A DNA stretch of 64,000 nt from Mucilaginibacter sp. MD40 (lineage in GTDB: Bacteria > Bacteroidota > Bacteroidia > Sphingobacteriales > Sphingobacteriaceae). A program made the position numbers and the translations under genes. The notes beneath the pieces are model-generated. The model made no database searches. It was not told where the DNA came from and saw nothing but the letters and a program-made list of their open reading frames with translations. Of this stretch, positions 27,482-34,987 are shown piece by piece. Each line of letters starts with the position of its first letter. Position 1 is the first letter of the stretch. The stretch lies in NCBI RefSeq assembly GCF_002288635.1, contig NZ_NRSW01000001.1, positions 3,677,852 through 3,741,851 of the forward strand. The letters run 5' to 3'.

Positions 27482-27515
27482 AACGTAGTGATACGCACAA
27501 CAACGTAGTAATACG
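27482..27515. promoter_or_regulatory. Two CGTA-N4-TACG palindromes, 20-bp phased
   Basis: CGTAGTGATACG (27484-27495) and CGTAGTAATACG (27504-27515) sit in a near-direct repeat with a 20-bp period, about two helical turns, so both sites face the same side of DNA. They lie about 130 bp upstream of the 102-aa protein gene. The same motif is found twice at 29834-29871. This fits binding by dimers of one regulator, most simply the NarL-type regulator at 31828. Confidence 0.6.
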
Positions 27516-27640
27516 TAATTCTACCATCGGGTACAAGCACTCTATTTCCGAATCTGCTATACGCCTTACTTTATGTTGTGTTTAGAAGCTTCGTTAGGCA
27601 CAACAATTAACCACTTTTTATCACTTAAAAAATTTTTATC

Positions 27641-27949
27641 ATGGCAAAGGTTACACTAACCAAAGCAGAACTGGCAGCACTTGATGCCATCATCGCTGAA
27701 TTAAAAGGCGATAAAGAAACCGTAGAAGCTGACGTAACAGCGCTGGGTACCACTGCAATTATTCGCACCGCTATTCAGGTGACCAAAGTAGCTACCAAAG
27801 CAACACCGTATGTTACTGACGCGACTGAAGTACTAACCGCCATTTTAGGCCGTGGCGCGAATGACGAGGTTGCCAAGGAATTACACGGGGTAGCTAAAGA
27901 GGGCTTATCACTGGATGAGCTGATCGAGCTGCGCAAAAAGTTTAAGTAA
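27641..27949 (+). CDS. Small soluble protein of unknown family, 102 aa
   Basis: An acidic-basic helical N-terminus (LTKAELAALDAIIAELK), a Thr/Ala/Val-rich middle (about residues 35-70) and a charged C-terminus (SLDELIELRKKF). It has no Cys, no signal peptide and no Gly-Gly cleavage site. A strong hairpin plus T-tract lies 9 bp after the stop, and the membrane/HTTM/DCC genes follow after 15 more bases. The arrangement of a small abundant protein followed by a leaky terminator and maturation-type genes resembles toxin or modified-peptide operons. I do not recognise the family, and that role is a hypothesis. Confidence 0.65.
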   Translation: MAKVTLTKAELAALDAIIAELKGDKETVEADVTALGTTAIIRTAIQVTKVATKATPYVTDATEVLTAILGRGANDEVAKELHGVAKEGLSLDELIELRKKFK

Positions 27950-27958
27950 GCCTATCAA

Positions 27959-27985
27959 GAGGAGGGTGTTCTCCCTCCTCTTTTT
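27959..27985 (+). terminator. Terminator-like hairpin inside the small-protein operon
   Basis: An 8-bp stem gaggaggg/ccctcctc with loop tgttct is followed by TTTTT. The next gene on the same strand starts only 15 bp later and shows no promoter of its own, so this is more likely partial termination that raises the ratio of the 102-aa protein to downstream products. Confidence 0.75.
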
Positions 27986-28000
27986 AATTATTTATGAGAT

Positions 28001-28552
28001 ATGAAAACCGAATTTACAACAGAACTGGTTTATACCGGTGTAGTGGGGCTGTTACTGGCGCTTTGGTTTGTTGCCACTGTCATTTGCCAATTCCGGGAAT
28101 CAAAAGCCTCCAACTTTATTCGTCATCATCTTGATACCTTCGGGATGATTCCGCTGTGGACATTTTTTGCACCCAGCCCCGGAAAACGGGATTACCACCT
28201 GCTGTTTAGAGATAAATATGCTGACCAAACTGTTGGCGAATGGCAGCAAATGGAAATTACCGAAGAGCGCAAGTTATGGTCATGCATCTGGAACCCCCAA
28301 AAAAGGGATAAAAAGGTAATTTCAGACGTAGTACAAAATTTAGTTTCCACCATGCCGCATTACCGTAGCGGCGAGGGCGACTATCGCTTATTAATGTTTT
28401 CCATGCCCTACCTGATTGTGCTACACGCTGTAAGTTTATGCAAGCGAGTACCCGAAACCGAATCGCGCCAGTTTATGCTCGCCGAAAGCTGCGGGTATAT
28501 TAAGGAGACCGATCCTACATTTATCCTGCTTTCTGTATTTCATCAAATTTAA
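28001..28552 (+). CDS. Membrane-anchored protein with WTFFAPSPG motif
   Basis: A 183-aa protein with one N-terminal TM helix (about 10-30) and a soluble domain beginning IPLWTFFAPSPGKRDYHLLFRDK. It lies just before an HTTM gene. This position and the W-x-FF-x-P-x-P motif recall SdpA, which is encoded before the HTTM protein SdpB in Bacillus sdp operons. The resemblance is from memory and weak, so SdpA-like is only a suggestion. The gene ends 5 bp before the HTTM gene. Confidence 0.55.
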   Translation: MKTEFTTELVYTGVVGLLLALWFVATVICQFRESKASNFIRHHLDTFGMIPLWTFFAPSPGKRDYHLLFRDKYADQTVGEWQQMEITEERKLWSCIWNPQKRDKKVISDVVQNLVSTMPHYRSGEGDYRLLMFSMPYLIVLHAVSLCKRVPETESRQFMLAESCGYIKETDPTFILLSVFHQI

Positions 28553-28557
28553 AAGTC

Positions 28558-29370
28558 ATGAATATCCTCAACAACACCTATCACGAGATTATAATGCTTA
28601 TGAGTATAGGCTTATTCATCTCCACTGCTGAGTACCTGGTAAAAATTAAAATATTTGCCACCGATGGGCTGCTATCCTGGAACGTGATGCAGATACGCTG
28701 GGAAAACAGCAGCAAAAACTGGCTGGCGCAAACTGCCTTTAAATTTATTAATCCACGGGGGTTATCGGCCATTTTCGTGCTGCGCTGCGCATTATTGATT
28801 GCACTGGCATTTGCGCCAGTAGGCTCTTTAAATGCATGGCTTTGCCTTACAGGGCTTTTAATAACGGTATTATTAAGCTCATTGGTTACTTTTTATGGCA
28901 GCGATGGCTCCGACCAAATGACACTCTTAATCATCGTTACTCTATTTTTAGTCTTTTGCCCCGTAGGCCATGCCAACCCTACCTTATTGAAAATCGGTAT
29001 TTGGTTTGTGGGGTTGCAATCCTGCCTTTCCTATGCGGTTGCCGGGCTTGCCAAGCTTTTTTCAAATGAATGGCGCAGGGGCACTGCAATTAAAGATGTT
29101 TTTAACACGCGTACCTACGGTTCTCCATGGGCATTAAGCTTGCTTAACAACCGGCCCTGGTTAAACAAATTCCTGTGCTGGAATGTGATCCTGATGGAAA
29201 CCTTATTTCCGCTTAGCCTGTTTTTACCCTTTCCGCTGGCGGTTTGTTTCTGGATCTGGGGATTCACTTTTCACTTCCTTACAGCTGTAATTATGGGGCT
29301 AAATTCATTTTTATGGGCGTTTATGGCTACTTATCCGGCCATTTATTTTATCCATACCCAATTGGCCTGA
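28558..29370 (+). CDS. HTTM-domain membrane protein (SdpB / gamma-carboxylase-like)
   Basis: A 270-aa protein with about 6-7 TM helices. It shows blocks typical of HTTM proteins: FYGSDGSDQM, SYAVAGLAKLFSNEWRRGTAI and FHFLTAVIMGLNSFLWAFMATYP. HTTM is the membrane domain shared by vitamin-K-dependent gamma-carboxylase and SdpB. It lacks the large C-terminal lumenal domain of true carboxylases. The stop overlaps the start of the DCC gene by one base (TGATG), so the two are translationally coupled. Confidence 0.8.
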   Translation: MNILNNTYHEIIMLMSIGLFISTAEYLVKIKIFATDGLLSWNVMQIRWENSSKNWLAQTAFKFINPRGLSAIFVLRCALLIALAFAPVGSLNAWLCLTGLLITVLLSSLVTFYGSDGSDQMTLLIIVTLFLVFCPVGHANPTLLKIGIWFVGLQSCLSYAVAGLAKLFSNEWRRGTAIKDVFNTRTYGSPWALSLLNNRPWLNKFLCWNVILMETLFPLSLFLPFPLAVCFWIWGFTFHFLTAVIMGLNSFLWAFMATYPAIYFIHTQLA

Positions 29371-29795
29371 TGAAACCGAATAATGAGTTGTCTCAGCAAC
29401 CGCCAATGATACTTTTTGATGGTGTTTGCAATTTTTGCAACCGCTGGATAAATTTTGTTATCCGGCATGATAGCGCCGGGCTGTTCCTTTTTGTTCCATC
29501 AACCGGCGAAACCGCAAAACGTTTGGAAACAGCTTACGCGTTTAATGTACTCGAGCTAAACACGGTGATGGTGATAGATAACGAACGTATTTATGACAGG
29601 TCAGACGCGGTATTATTTATACTCTCGCGTCTTGATATTCCGATAGCCAATAAAATTAACTGGGCATACGCTATTCCCAAACGTCTGCGCGATGGTATTT
29701 ATAAATTGATAGCCAAACATCGGTACTTAATAGCCGGTAAAAGCAATACCTGCATGCTACCTACACAAGCTATAAGAAAAAGATTTTTAAATTAA
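29370..29795 (+). CDS. DCC family thiol-disulfide oxidoreductase (DUF393)
   Basis: A 141-aa protein. The start at 29370 is chosen because it overlaps the previous stop (ATGA) and gives the usual DCC length; the frame is open to 29244. The signature is ILFDGVCNFCNRWINFVI, with the D-x-x-C-x-x-C core, followed by LFVPSTGETAKRL and a DRSDAVLFIL block. DCC proteins have a thioredoxin-like fold and predicted redox activity. HTTM and DCC proteins are often neighbours or fused, which supports a joint role. Confidence 0.85.
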   Translation: MKPNNELSQQPPMILFDGVCNFCNRWINFVIRHDSAGLFLFVPSTGETAKRLETAYAFNVLELNTVMVIDNERIYDRSDAVLFILSRLDIPIANKINWAYAIPKRLRDGIYKLIAKHRYLIAGKSNTCMLPTQAIRKRFLN

Positions 29796-29833
29796 ATAAG
29801 CAGATGAGAATCAGGAAAATAAGGTGTGTTATA

Positions 29834-29871
29834 CGTATTTATACGTACCCTTAACTTTCCGTATTTATACG
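29834..29871. promoter_or_regulatory. Two identical CGTATTTATACG palindromes
   Basis: CGTATTTATACG occurs at 29834-29845 and 29860-29871, with centres 26 bp apart. Both lie just upstream of a TAnnTTTG promoter element at 29897. The predicted centres near -45 and -71 are activator-type positions. They share the CGTA-N4-TACG pattern with the pair at 27484-27515. Confidence 0.65.
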
Positions 29872-29896
29872 GGATAGTATTGAGCTTAGCTATGTG

Positions 29897-29904
29897 TATA
29901 TTTG
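29897..29904 (+). promoter_or_regulatory. -7 promoter element for the 29934-32478 operon
   Basis: TATATTTG matches TAnnTTTG exactly, 30 bp before the start codon at 29934. No TTG lies at the preferred 19-21 bp spacing, which fits an activator-dependent promoter served by the palindromes upstream. Confidence 0.55.
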
Positions 29905-29933
29905 GGATAAATACTCACCTAAACAATACATTC

Positions 29934-30368
29934 ATGCAAAATCTATCACTACATTCACTTCCGTGGTTAACTTATGATGTCCGGCTGATCAAAGAGCGGC
30001 TCATCAATTTTCCTGAAACAGAATACTTTGTTTTTTCGCCTTACCTGGGCGGGCATCATGCCTCTGTAGGGCTGGTAGCGTTTTCATACCAGCGTACGCC
30101 ATTACCCGTATACAGTTCAACATTTGATATCCTCACGCCGGATAATGCCAGGCGTGTGGAACTACCGCAACCGGTAGTTATGGGGAACAATGTATTACCG
30201 GTAACCACCATAAAAAAACTGATTGAGGCAAATAGCGTCGCCCTTACATTTGTTCCTGCCGTACGGGATAATAAGTATTTATATTACAATGTACAAGCAG
30301 GTGATTTAGGAAGCCCTTCTGAATCAGACTACAAAACCAATCCCTGCCCACCTGCTACTATTATTTAA
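29934..30368 (+). CDS. Hypothetical protein, 144 aa, near the two-component system
   Basis: Start at 29934 (MQNLSLHSLPWL) is preferred because the promoter element lies at 29897-29904; the frame is open to 29826. It is a mixed alpha/beta soluble protein with no signal peptide in this form. Segments include FSPYLGGHHASVGLVAF and LTFVPAVRDNKYLYYN. I recognise no family. It is the first gene of the unit that ends with the sensor kinase and response regulator. Confidence 0.5.
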   Translation: MQNLSLHSLPWLTYDVRLIKERLINFPETEYFVFSPYLGGHHASVGLVAFSYQRTPLPVYSSTFDILTPDNARRVELPQPVVMGNNVLPVTTIKKLIEANSVALTFVPAVRDNKYLYYNVQAGDLGSPSESDYKTNPCPPATII

Positions 30369-30379
30369 CAGGTAATTAG

Positions 30380-31042
30380 ATGTCATGCTGGGCTCAACAG
30401 GTACTCGATTGGTCTGAAGTATGGGCAGGCCTGATGCCCTGTGCCGTATTATTATATAACAAACAACCGCCGGTTTTCAGGCCGGTTGTTTGTTATGTGT
30501 GGCTTTCTCTTTTAATCAATATCGCTATAGACCTGATATGGAAGCTTGGCGACCGGATGCCACAGCAATATCATTCAAATAATTTTCTTTATAACCTGCT
30601 TTCAATAGTTCGCTTTTTCCTCTTTAGTTCCTTCTTTGTTAAGCTACAACAGCCGTTCCTTGTGGGAATTAAACTGCTTATTATCCTGTCATTTACGCTT
30701 TTTGTGATCGTTGACTTTTCCTTAAGTGAAGACTTTTTCAACTTTAGTCATTTCAGCAGCAGGTTGTTATCGGTTGAGGCATTTTGCCTGCTCTTTTTTG
30801 TAATGCAATATTATATATATGAATTAAAGAGAGATGAAGCCATTAACATTTTTACCAATCAATTTTGGGTGGTTACCGGTTTAGGCGTTTATGTTTCAAT
30901 CAATTTTTTTGTTTTCTTGCTCTACAACAGGCTTTCGGTACAAATGCAACGGTTTGCCGCCAGCTTATGGAATTTACATAATCTGTCGTTCATACTTTTT
31001 AATATGTTTTTAGTGAGAGGTTTTTATGGAAACAAACGATAG
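30380..31042 (+). CDS. Six-TM membrane protein upstream of a sensor kinase
   Basis: A 220-aa protein with about six hydrophobic segments (for example FLYNLLSIVRFFLFSSFF and WNLHNLSFILFNMFLVRGF). It overlaps the kinase gene by 17 bp. Proteins of this type precede NarL-type systems in many Bacteroidota and may form the membrane sensory part, because the kinase itself has only one short TM helix. A perfect 14-bp inverted repeat lies within codons 26-39. Confidence 0.6.
   Translation: MSCWAQQVLDWSEVWAGLMPCAVLLYNKQPPVFRPVVCYVWLSLLINIAIDLIWKLGDRMPQQYHSNNFLYNLLSIVRFFLFSSFFVKLQQPFLVGIKLLIILSFTLFVIVDFSLSEDFFNFSHFSSRLLSVEAFCLLFFVMQYYIYELKRDEAINIFTNQFWVVTGLGVYVSINFFVFLLYNRLSVQMQRFAASLWNLHNLSFILFNMFLVRGFYGNKR
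30456..30496. repeat. 14-bp perfect hairpin inside a coding sequence
   Basis: Arms ATAACAAACAACCG (30456-30469) and CGGTTGTTTGTTAT (30483-30496) are exact reverse complements around a 13-nt loop. They lie 76 bp after the start of the six-TM gene. No T-tract follows. The structure could slow translation or mark an RNA processing site that sets the level of the downstream kinase and regulator. Confidence 0.65.
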
Positions 31043-31823
31043 CCTGACGGTTATTTTAATAAGCGGCGTAGCCGCTATGCTACTGCTGTTCATCAGCCTG
31101 CTTTTGATATTTATTTTTACACAACGAAAAAAGTTACAATTTCAGCGGGCCATGCAGGATCTTCAGCAAGATCAGCAATCGCAACTGCTTGAGGCCGCTG
31201 TGCAAAGTGAAGAAACAGAAAGGCTGCGGATAGCCGAAATACTTCATGATGATATTGGCGTAGTATTATCTGCCGCCAAACTTTATTTTTCTTCTGTTGA
31301 TACACATGCCTGGCCCCAGGAAGAGCAAAAAGCGCATAAGAAGGGTAATCATTTACTTGATGAGGCTGTGCAAAAAATAAGGGGCGTATCACATAACCTG
31401 CATTCGGCTATATTGCAGGGTTTTGGCCTAAACGCGGCTATTGAGCATTTTATGCAGCAAATTACGGGTTTACAAGAGTTAACGTTACACCTAAAACTCG
31501 ACCCTGAATATGTAACCAGCAATAGCCAGCAGGACATACTACTTTACCGCATTTTGCAGGAATTAGTGCAAAACATTATTAAACACGCGCACGCAAGTGT
31601 TATTTATCTCTCCAGCCAGTTTTCGGGAAACCAGCTGGAGGTGTTTCTTCAGCATGATGGCCGCGGCCTTACGCAGGAGGAGTTTGAAGAATTAAGATTT
31701 CAGAAAGAGGGTTTAGGGTTAAAGAATATACAAAACCGCATAGGCATGCTCAATGGCGTTTTGCAGTTCTCATACCTGAAACCACTATATCATATCAGCA
31801 TTCGTTTACCAAAATCTTCATAA
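31026..31823 (+). CDS. Histidine kinase, HisKA_3/NarX type
   Basis: A 265-aa protein: N-terminal TM helix (residues 8-31), coiled coil, dimerisation domain with His74 in RIAEILHDDIGVVL, then a HATPase domain (LVQNIIKHAHAS, DGRGL, GLGLKNIQNRIGMLNG). The HDxxG phospho-acceptor context places it with kinases that pair with NarL/FixJ regulators. No periplasmic sensor domain is present, so the six-TM protein upstream may supply the input. It is followed after 4 bp by its regulator. Confidence 0.92.
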   Translation: METNDSLTVILISGVAAMLLLFISLLLIFIFTQRKKLQFQRAMQDLQQDQQSQLLEAAVQSEETERLRIAEILHDDIGVVLSAAKLYFSSVDTHAWPQEEQKAHKKGNHLLDEAVQKIRGVSHNLHSAILQGFGLNAAIEHFMQQITGLQELTLHLKLDPEYVTSNSQQDILLYRILQELVQNIIKHAHASVIYLSSQFSGNQLEVFLQHDGRGLTQEEFEELRFQKEGLGLKNIQNRIGMLNGVLQFSYLKPLYHISIRLPKSS

Positions 31824-31827
31824 CGCC

Positions 31828-32478
31828 ATGAACAAAATAAGGATTGGCATAGTTGACGACTATACCATTTTTAGAGATGGGTTGAGAGTAAGTCTTGCTT
31901 CTGATAGAGAACTGGAAGTTGTATTTGAAGCAGGAAACGGCCAGGAAACACTGGATTATCTTGCTAATACACCTACTGATGTTATACTGATGGATTTGAA
32001 AATGCCTGTAATGGATGGCATGGAAGCTACGAGAAAGATACGCATTGAGTATCCCGATTGTAAGATCATCGCCATTACGCTGTATGATGATGAAAAGTTC
32101 ATCATTCACCTGATGGAACTGGGGGCCAGCGGCTACCTTTTAAAAAACGCGGAATCAGGAGAGATCAGGAAATCGATCCATGCGGTTTACCAGGATGGGT
32201 ATTATTTTAATGACGTAGTCAATAAAGCATTGCTTAAACGATTGGTTATTAAAGGTAAGGTTAAACCTTCTTTTAATAATGAAGCCGAGCTCACAGACCG
32301 TGAATTGCAGGTTTTAAAACTGATATGCCAGGAAAACACCGCCGCAGAAATAGGCGATAAAATATACCTCAGCCCACGGTCTGTTGAGGGTATACGACAG
32401 CGTTTGATAGATAAAATAGGCGTAAGAAATACCGCGGGCCTGGTGATGTATGCCGTAAGGAAAGGAATTATCGATTGA
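31828..32478 (+). CDS. NarL/FixJ-family response regulator
   Basis: A 216-aa protein with an intact receiver domain (DDY at 10-12, phospho-acceptor Asp56 in ILMDLKMPVMDG, Lys in YLLKN) and a LuxR-type HTH near the C-terminus (LTDRELQVLKLICQENTAAEIG, then LSPRSVEGIRQRL). It is the cognate partner of the kinase upstream. It is the natural candidate to bind the CGTA-N4-TACG palindromes at 27484-27515 and 29834-29871, a length and symmetry typical of LuxR-HTH dimers. Confidence 0.93.
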   Translation: MNKIRIGIVDDYTIFRDGLRVSLASDRELEVVFEAGNGQETLDYLANTPTDVILMDLKMPVMDGMEATRKIRIEYPDCKIIAITLYDDEKFIIHLMELGASGYLLKNAESGEIRKSIHAVYQDGYYFNDVVNKALLKRLVIKGKVKPSFNNEAELTDRELQVLKLICQENTAAEIGDKIYLSPRSVEGIRQRLIDKIGVRNTAGLVMYAVRKGIID

Positions 32479-32543
32479 CGGGGCTATACGCACATCCTCA
32501 GGAAATAAAAAAGGCGCCGCAATTACGCGATATACCTATACTT

Positions 32544-32558
32544 ATAGTTTTTAACTAT
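32544..32558. promoter_or_regulatory. OxyR-type binding site upstream of katG
   Basis: ATAGTTTTTAACTAT fits the OxyR consensus ATAGnTnnnAnCTAT at every fixed position. It lies 88 bp upstream of katG, before probable promoter elements TTG (32578-32580) and TAACTTCA (32602-32609), which are 21 bp apart. Peroxide-induced activation of katG by OxyR is established in Bacteroides and related bacteria. No oxyR gene is in the window. Confidence 0.7.
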
Positions 32559-32645
32559 CCTTTATCGAAAAATTCGATTGGCTTTGTGTTCATTTAACTC
32601 CTAACTTCACATTGTTAATGCACAGATACTAAAAACCAATTCAAC

Positions 32646-34922
32646 ATGGAAAACAATTCAAATGACATCAGCAAATGCCCGTTTCACAACGGCACATTAA
32701 AACATAACACCGCAGGCGGCGGTACACGCAACCGCGACTGGTGGCCAAACCAGCTTAAACTGAATGTTTTGCGCCAGTTTTCGGAGCTAAGCAACCCAAT
32801 GGGCGAAGATTTTAATTATGCCGAAGAATTTAAAAGCCTTGACCTGGAAGCGATAAAAAAAGATCTGCATGAGCTAATGACCGACTCGCAAGACTGGTGG
32901 CCTGCTGATTTTGGGCATTATGGCGGCTTATTTATCCGCATGGCATGGCACAGCGCGGGTACCTACCGGGTAACCGATGGCCGCGGTGGCGCAGGCGCGG
33001 GCATGCAGCGCTTTGCCCCGCTAAACAGCTGGCCTGATAACGTTAGCCTGGATAAAGCACGCAGGTTATTATGGCCGATTAAACAAAAATATGGCCGTAA
33101 AATATCATGGGCCGACCTGATGATACTTACCGGCAACGTGGCGCTCGAGTCAATGGGCTTTAAAACCTTTGGTTTCGCGGGTGGCCGTGCCGATGTTTGG
33201 GAGGCTGATGAATTGGTTTACTGGGGTGCCGAAACTACCTGGCTGGGTAATGATGAGCGTTACGCAGATGGACAACCGGGCGTTGCAGCGCACGGCGTGG
33301 TTTCATCTGATGAAGACGCTGACGGTAACATGCACGACCGTAAGCTGGAGCAACCACTCGCGGCAGCGCATATGGGCCTTATCTATGTTAACCCTGAAGG
33401 ACCCGATGGTAACCCTGATCCTATTATGGCCGCGAAAGATATTCGCGAAACCTTTGGCCGCATGGCTATGAATGATGAAGAAACCGTTGCTCTTATTGCA
33501 GGCGGTCACAGCTTTGGCAAAACCCACGGCGCGGCATCATCAGACCATGTTGGTAAAGAACCGGAAGCAGCAGGTATTGAGAGCCAGGGCTTTGGCTGGA
33601 GTAATAACTTTGGTTCCGGGAAAGGTGCCGACACCATTACCAGCGGTTTGGAAGTTACCTGGACGACCACCCCGACACAATGGAGCAATAACTTTTTTGA
33701 AAACCTGTTCAATTTTGAGTGGGAATTAACCAAAAGCCCTGGTGGTGCGCACCAGTGGGTAGCCAAAACAGATCAGCATATTATTCCTGATGCTTATGAT
33801 CCTGAAAAAAAGCACCGCCCTACTATGCTTACCACCGACCTTGCACTGAGGTTCGATCCTGCATACGAAAAAATTTCAAGACGTTTCCTGGAAGACCACG
33901 AAGCATTTTCAGATGCCTTTGCCCGTGCCTGGTTCAAATTAACCCATAGGGACATGGGCCCGCGCGCTTTATACCTTGGCGCGGATGTACCGCAGGAAGA
34001 ACTGCTTTGGCAGGATGTAATACCGGCTACAGATCATGCATTGGTTGATGATGCCGATATTACTATTTTAAAGGCTAAGATCCTCACTTCGAGTTTAACT
34101 ATATCGGAACTGGTTGGTACCGCATGGGCATCAGCCTCTACCTTCCGTGGGTCTGACAAACGCGGTGGTGCTAACGGCGCACGTATACGCCTGGCACCTC
34201 AACGTTACTGGCAGGTGAACAACCCGGCGCAACTGCAAAAAGTATTGAACGTACTGGAGGGTATTCAGCATAATTTTAACGGTGCGCAAAGCGATGGCAA
34301 AAAAATATCCCTTGCCGACCTGATCATACTGGCAGGTAATGCCGCTATTGAGAAAGCCGCTAAAGATGCCGGCCACGATGTTACCGTTCCATTTACTCCT
34401 GGCCGTGGCGACGCCACACAAGAGCAAACCGACGTAGAATCATTCGGTTACCTTGAACCTCAGGCTGATGGTTTCCGCAACTACCGTAAAGGCCGTTCAA
34501 AAGCATCAACCGAGGAAATGCTGATTGATAAAGCGCAGTTACTAACCCTTACCGCTCCTGAGCTTACTGTACTGATGGGTGGTTTAAAAGTGTTGAACAT
34601 TAATTACGACGGTTCAAACCACGGCGTATTTACCTCGCGCCCGGGCCAGCTTACCAATGATTGGTTTGTAAACTTACTGGATATGGGTACCGAGTGGAAA
34701 GCCGCTTCGCAGGATAAAGAAACCTACGCCGGTAACGACCGTGCTACCGGCCAAACCAAATGGACCGGCACACGTGCCGACCTGGTATTTGGTTCAAACT
34801 CCGAACTACGCGCCATAGCTGAAGTTTACGCCGCGGCTGACGCTGAACAGAAGTTCATAAAGGATTTTGTTGCCACTTGGACCAAAATAACCAACCTTGA
34901 CAGGTTTGATATTAAAAAGTAA
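32646..34922 (+). CDS. katG: Catalase-peroxidase
   Basis: A 758-aa, full-length KatG with two peroxidase-like domains. The N-terminal domain has the distal haem residues Arg98, Trp101 and His102 (IRMAWHSAGTYR) and the proximal His288 in GGHSFGKTHGA. The Trp101, Tyr247 (LIYVNPEG) and Met273 (GRMAMND) set would form the Met-Tyr-Trp adduct needed for catalase activity. The C-terminal domain is complete. It removes hydrogen peroxide and has peroxidase activity, in the cytoplasm. It has an OxyR-type site upstream and its own terminator. Confidence 0.97.
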   Translation: MENNSNDISKCPFHNGTLKHNTAGGGTRNRDWWPNQLKLNVLRQFSELSNPMGEDFNYAEEFKSLDLEAIKKDLHELMTDSQDWWPADFGHYGGLFIRMAWHSAGTYRVTDGRGGAGAGMQRFAPLNSWPDNVSLDKARRLLWPIKQKYGRKISWADLMILTGNVALESMGFKTFGFAGGRADVWEADELVYWGAETTWLGNDERYADGQPGVAAHGVVSSDEDADGNMHDRKLEQPLAAAHMGLIYVNPEGPDGNPDPIMAAKDIRETFGRMAMNDEETVALIAGGHSFGKTHGAASSDHVGKEPEAAGIESQGFGWSNNFGSGKGADTITSGLEVTWTTTPTQWSNNFFENLFNFEWELTKSPGGAHQWVAKTDQHIIPDAYDPEKKHRPTMLTTDLALRFDPAYEKISRRFLEDHEAFSDAFARAWFKLTHRDMGPRALYLGADVPQEELLWQDVIPATDHALVDDADITILKAKILTSSLTISELVGTAWASASTFRGSDKRGGANGARIRLAPQRYWQVNNPAQLQKVLNVLEGIQHNFNGAQSDGKKISLADLIILAGNAAIEKAAKDAGHDVTVPFTPGRGDATQEQTDVESFGYLEPQADGFRNYRKGRSKASTEEMLIDKAQLLTLTAPELTVLMGGLKVLNINYDGSNHGVFTSRPGQLTNDWFVNLLDMGTEWKAASQDKETYAGNDRATGQTKWTGTRADLVFGSNSELRAIAEVYAAADAEQKFIKDFVATWTKITNLDRFDIKK

Positions 34923-34938
34923 GTAAACTTCATCTTAT

Positions 34939-34975
34939 AAAAAAGACCGTGGCAGCATTTGTCACGGTCTTTTTT
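34939..34975. terminator. Bidirectional terminator between katG and phosphoesterase
   Basis: A 13-bp stem (aaaaaagaccgtg/cacggtctttttt) with a loop of about 11 nt. A-run and T-run on the two sides allow it to work for the plus-strand katG and the minus-strand gene that ends at 34988. Confidence 0.9.
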
Positions 34976-34987
34976 ATGTAATGATCT

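Noticed and set aside
28001..29795. A full sdpABC-type toxin operon
   Set aside because: No SdpC-like toxin with signal peptide and Cys pair is present; only the order of an SdpA-like and an HTTM gene is similar, so the match is kept as a hypothesis.
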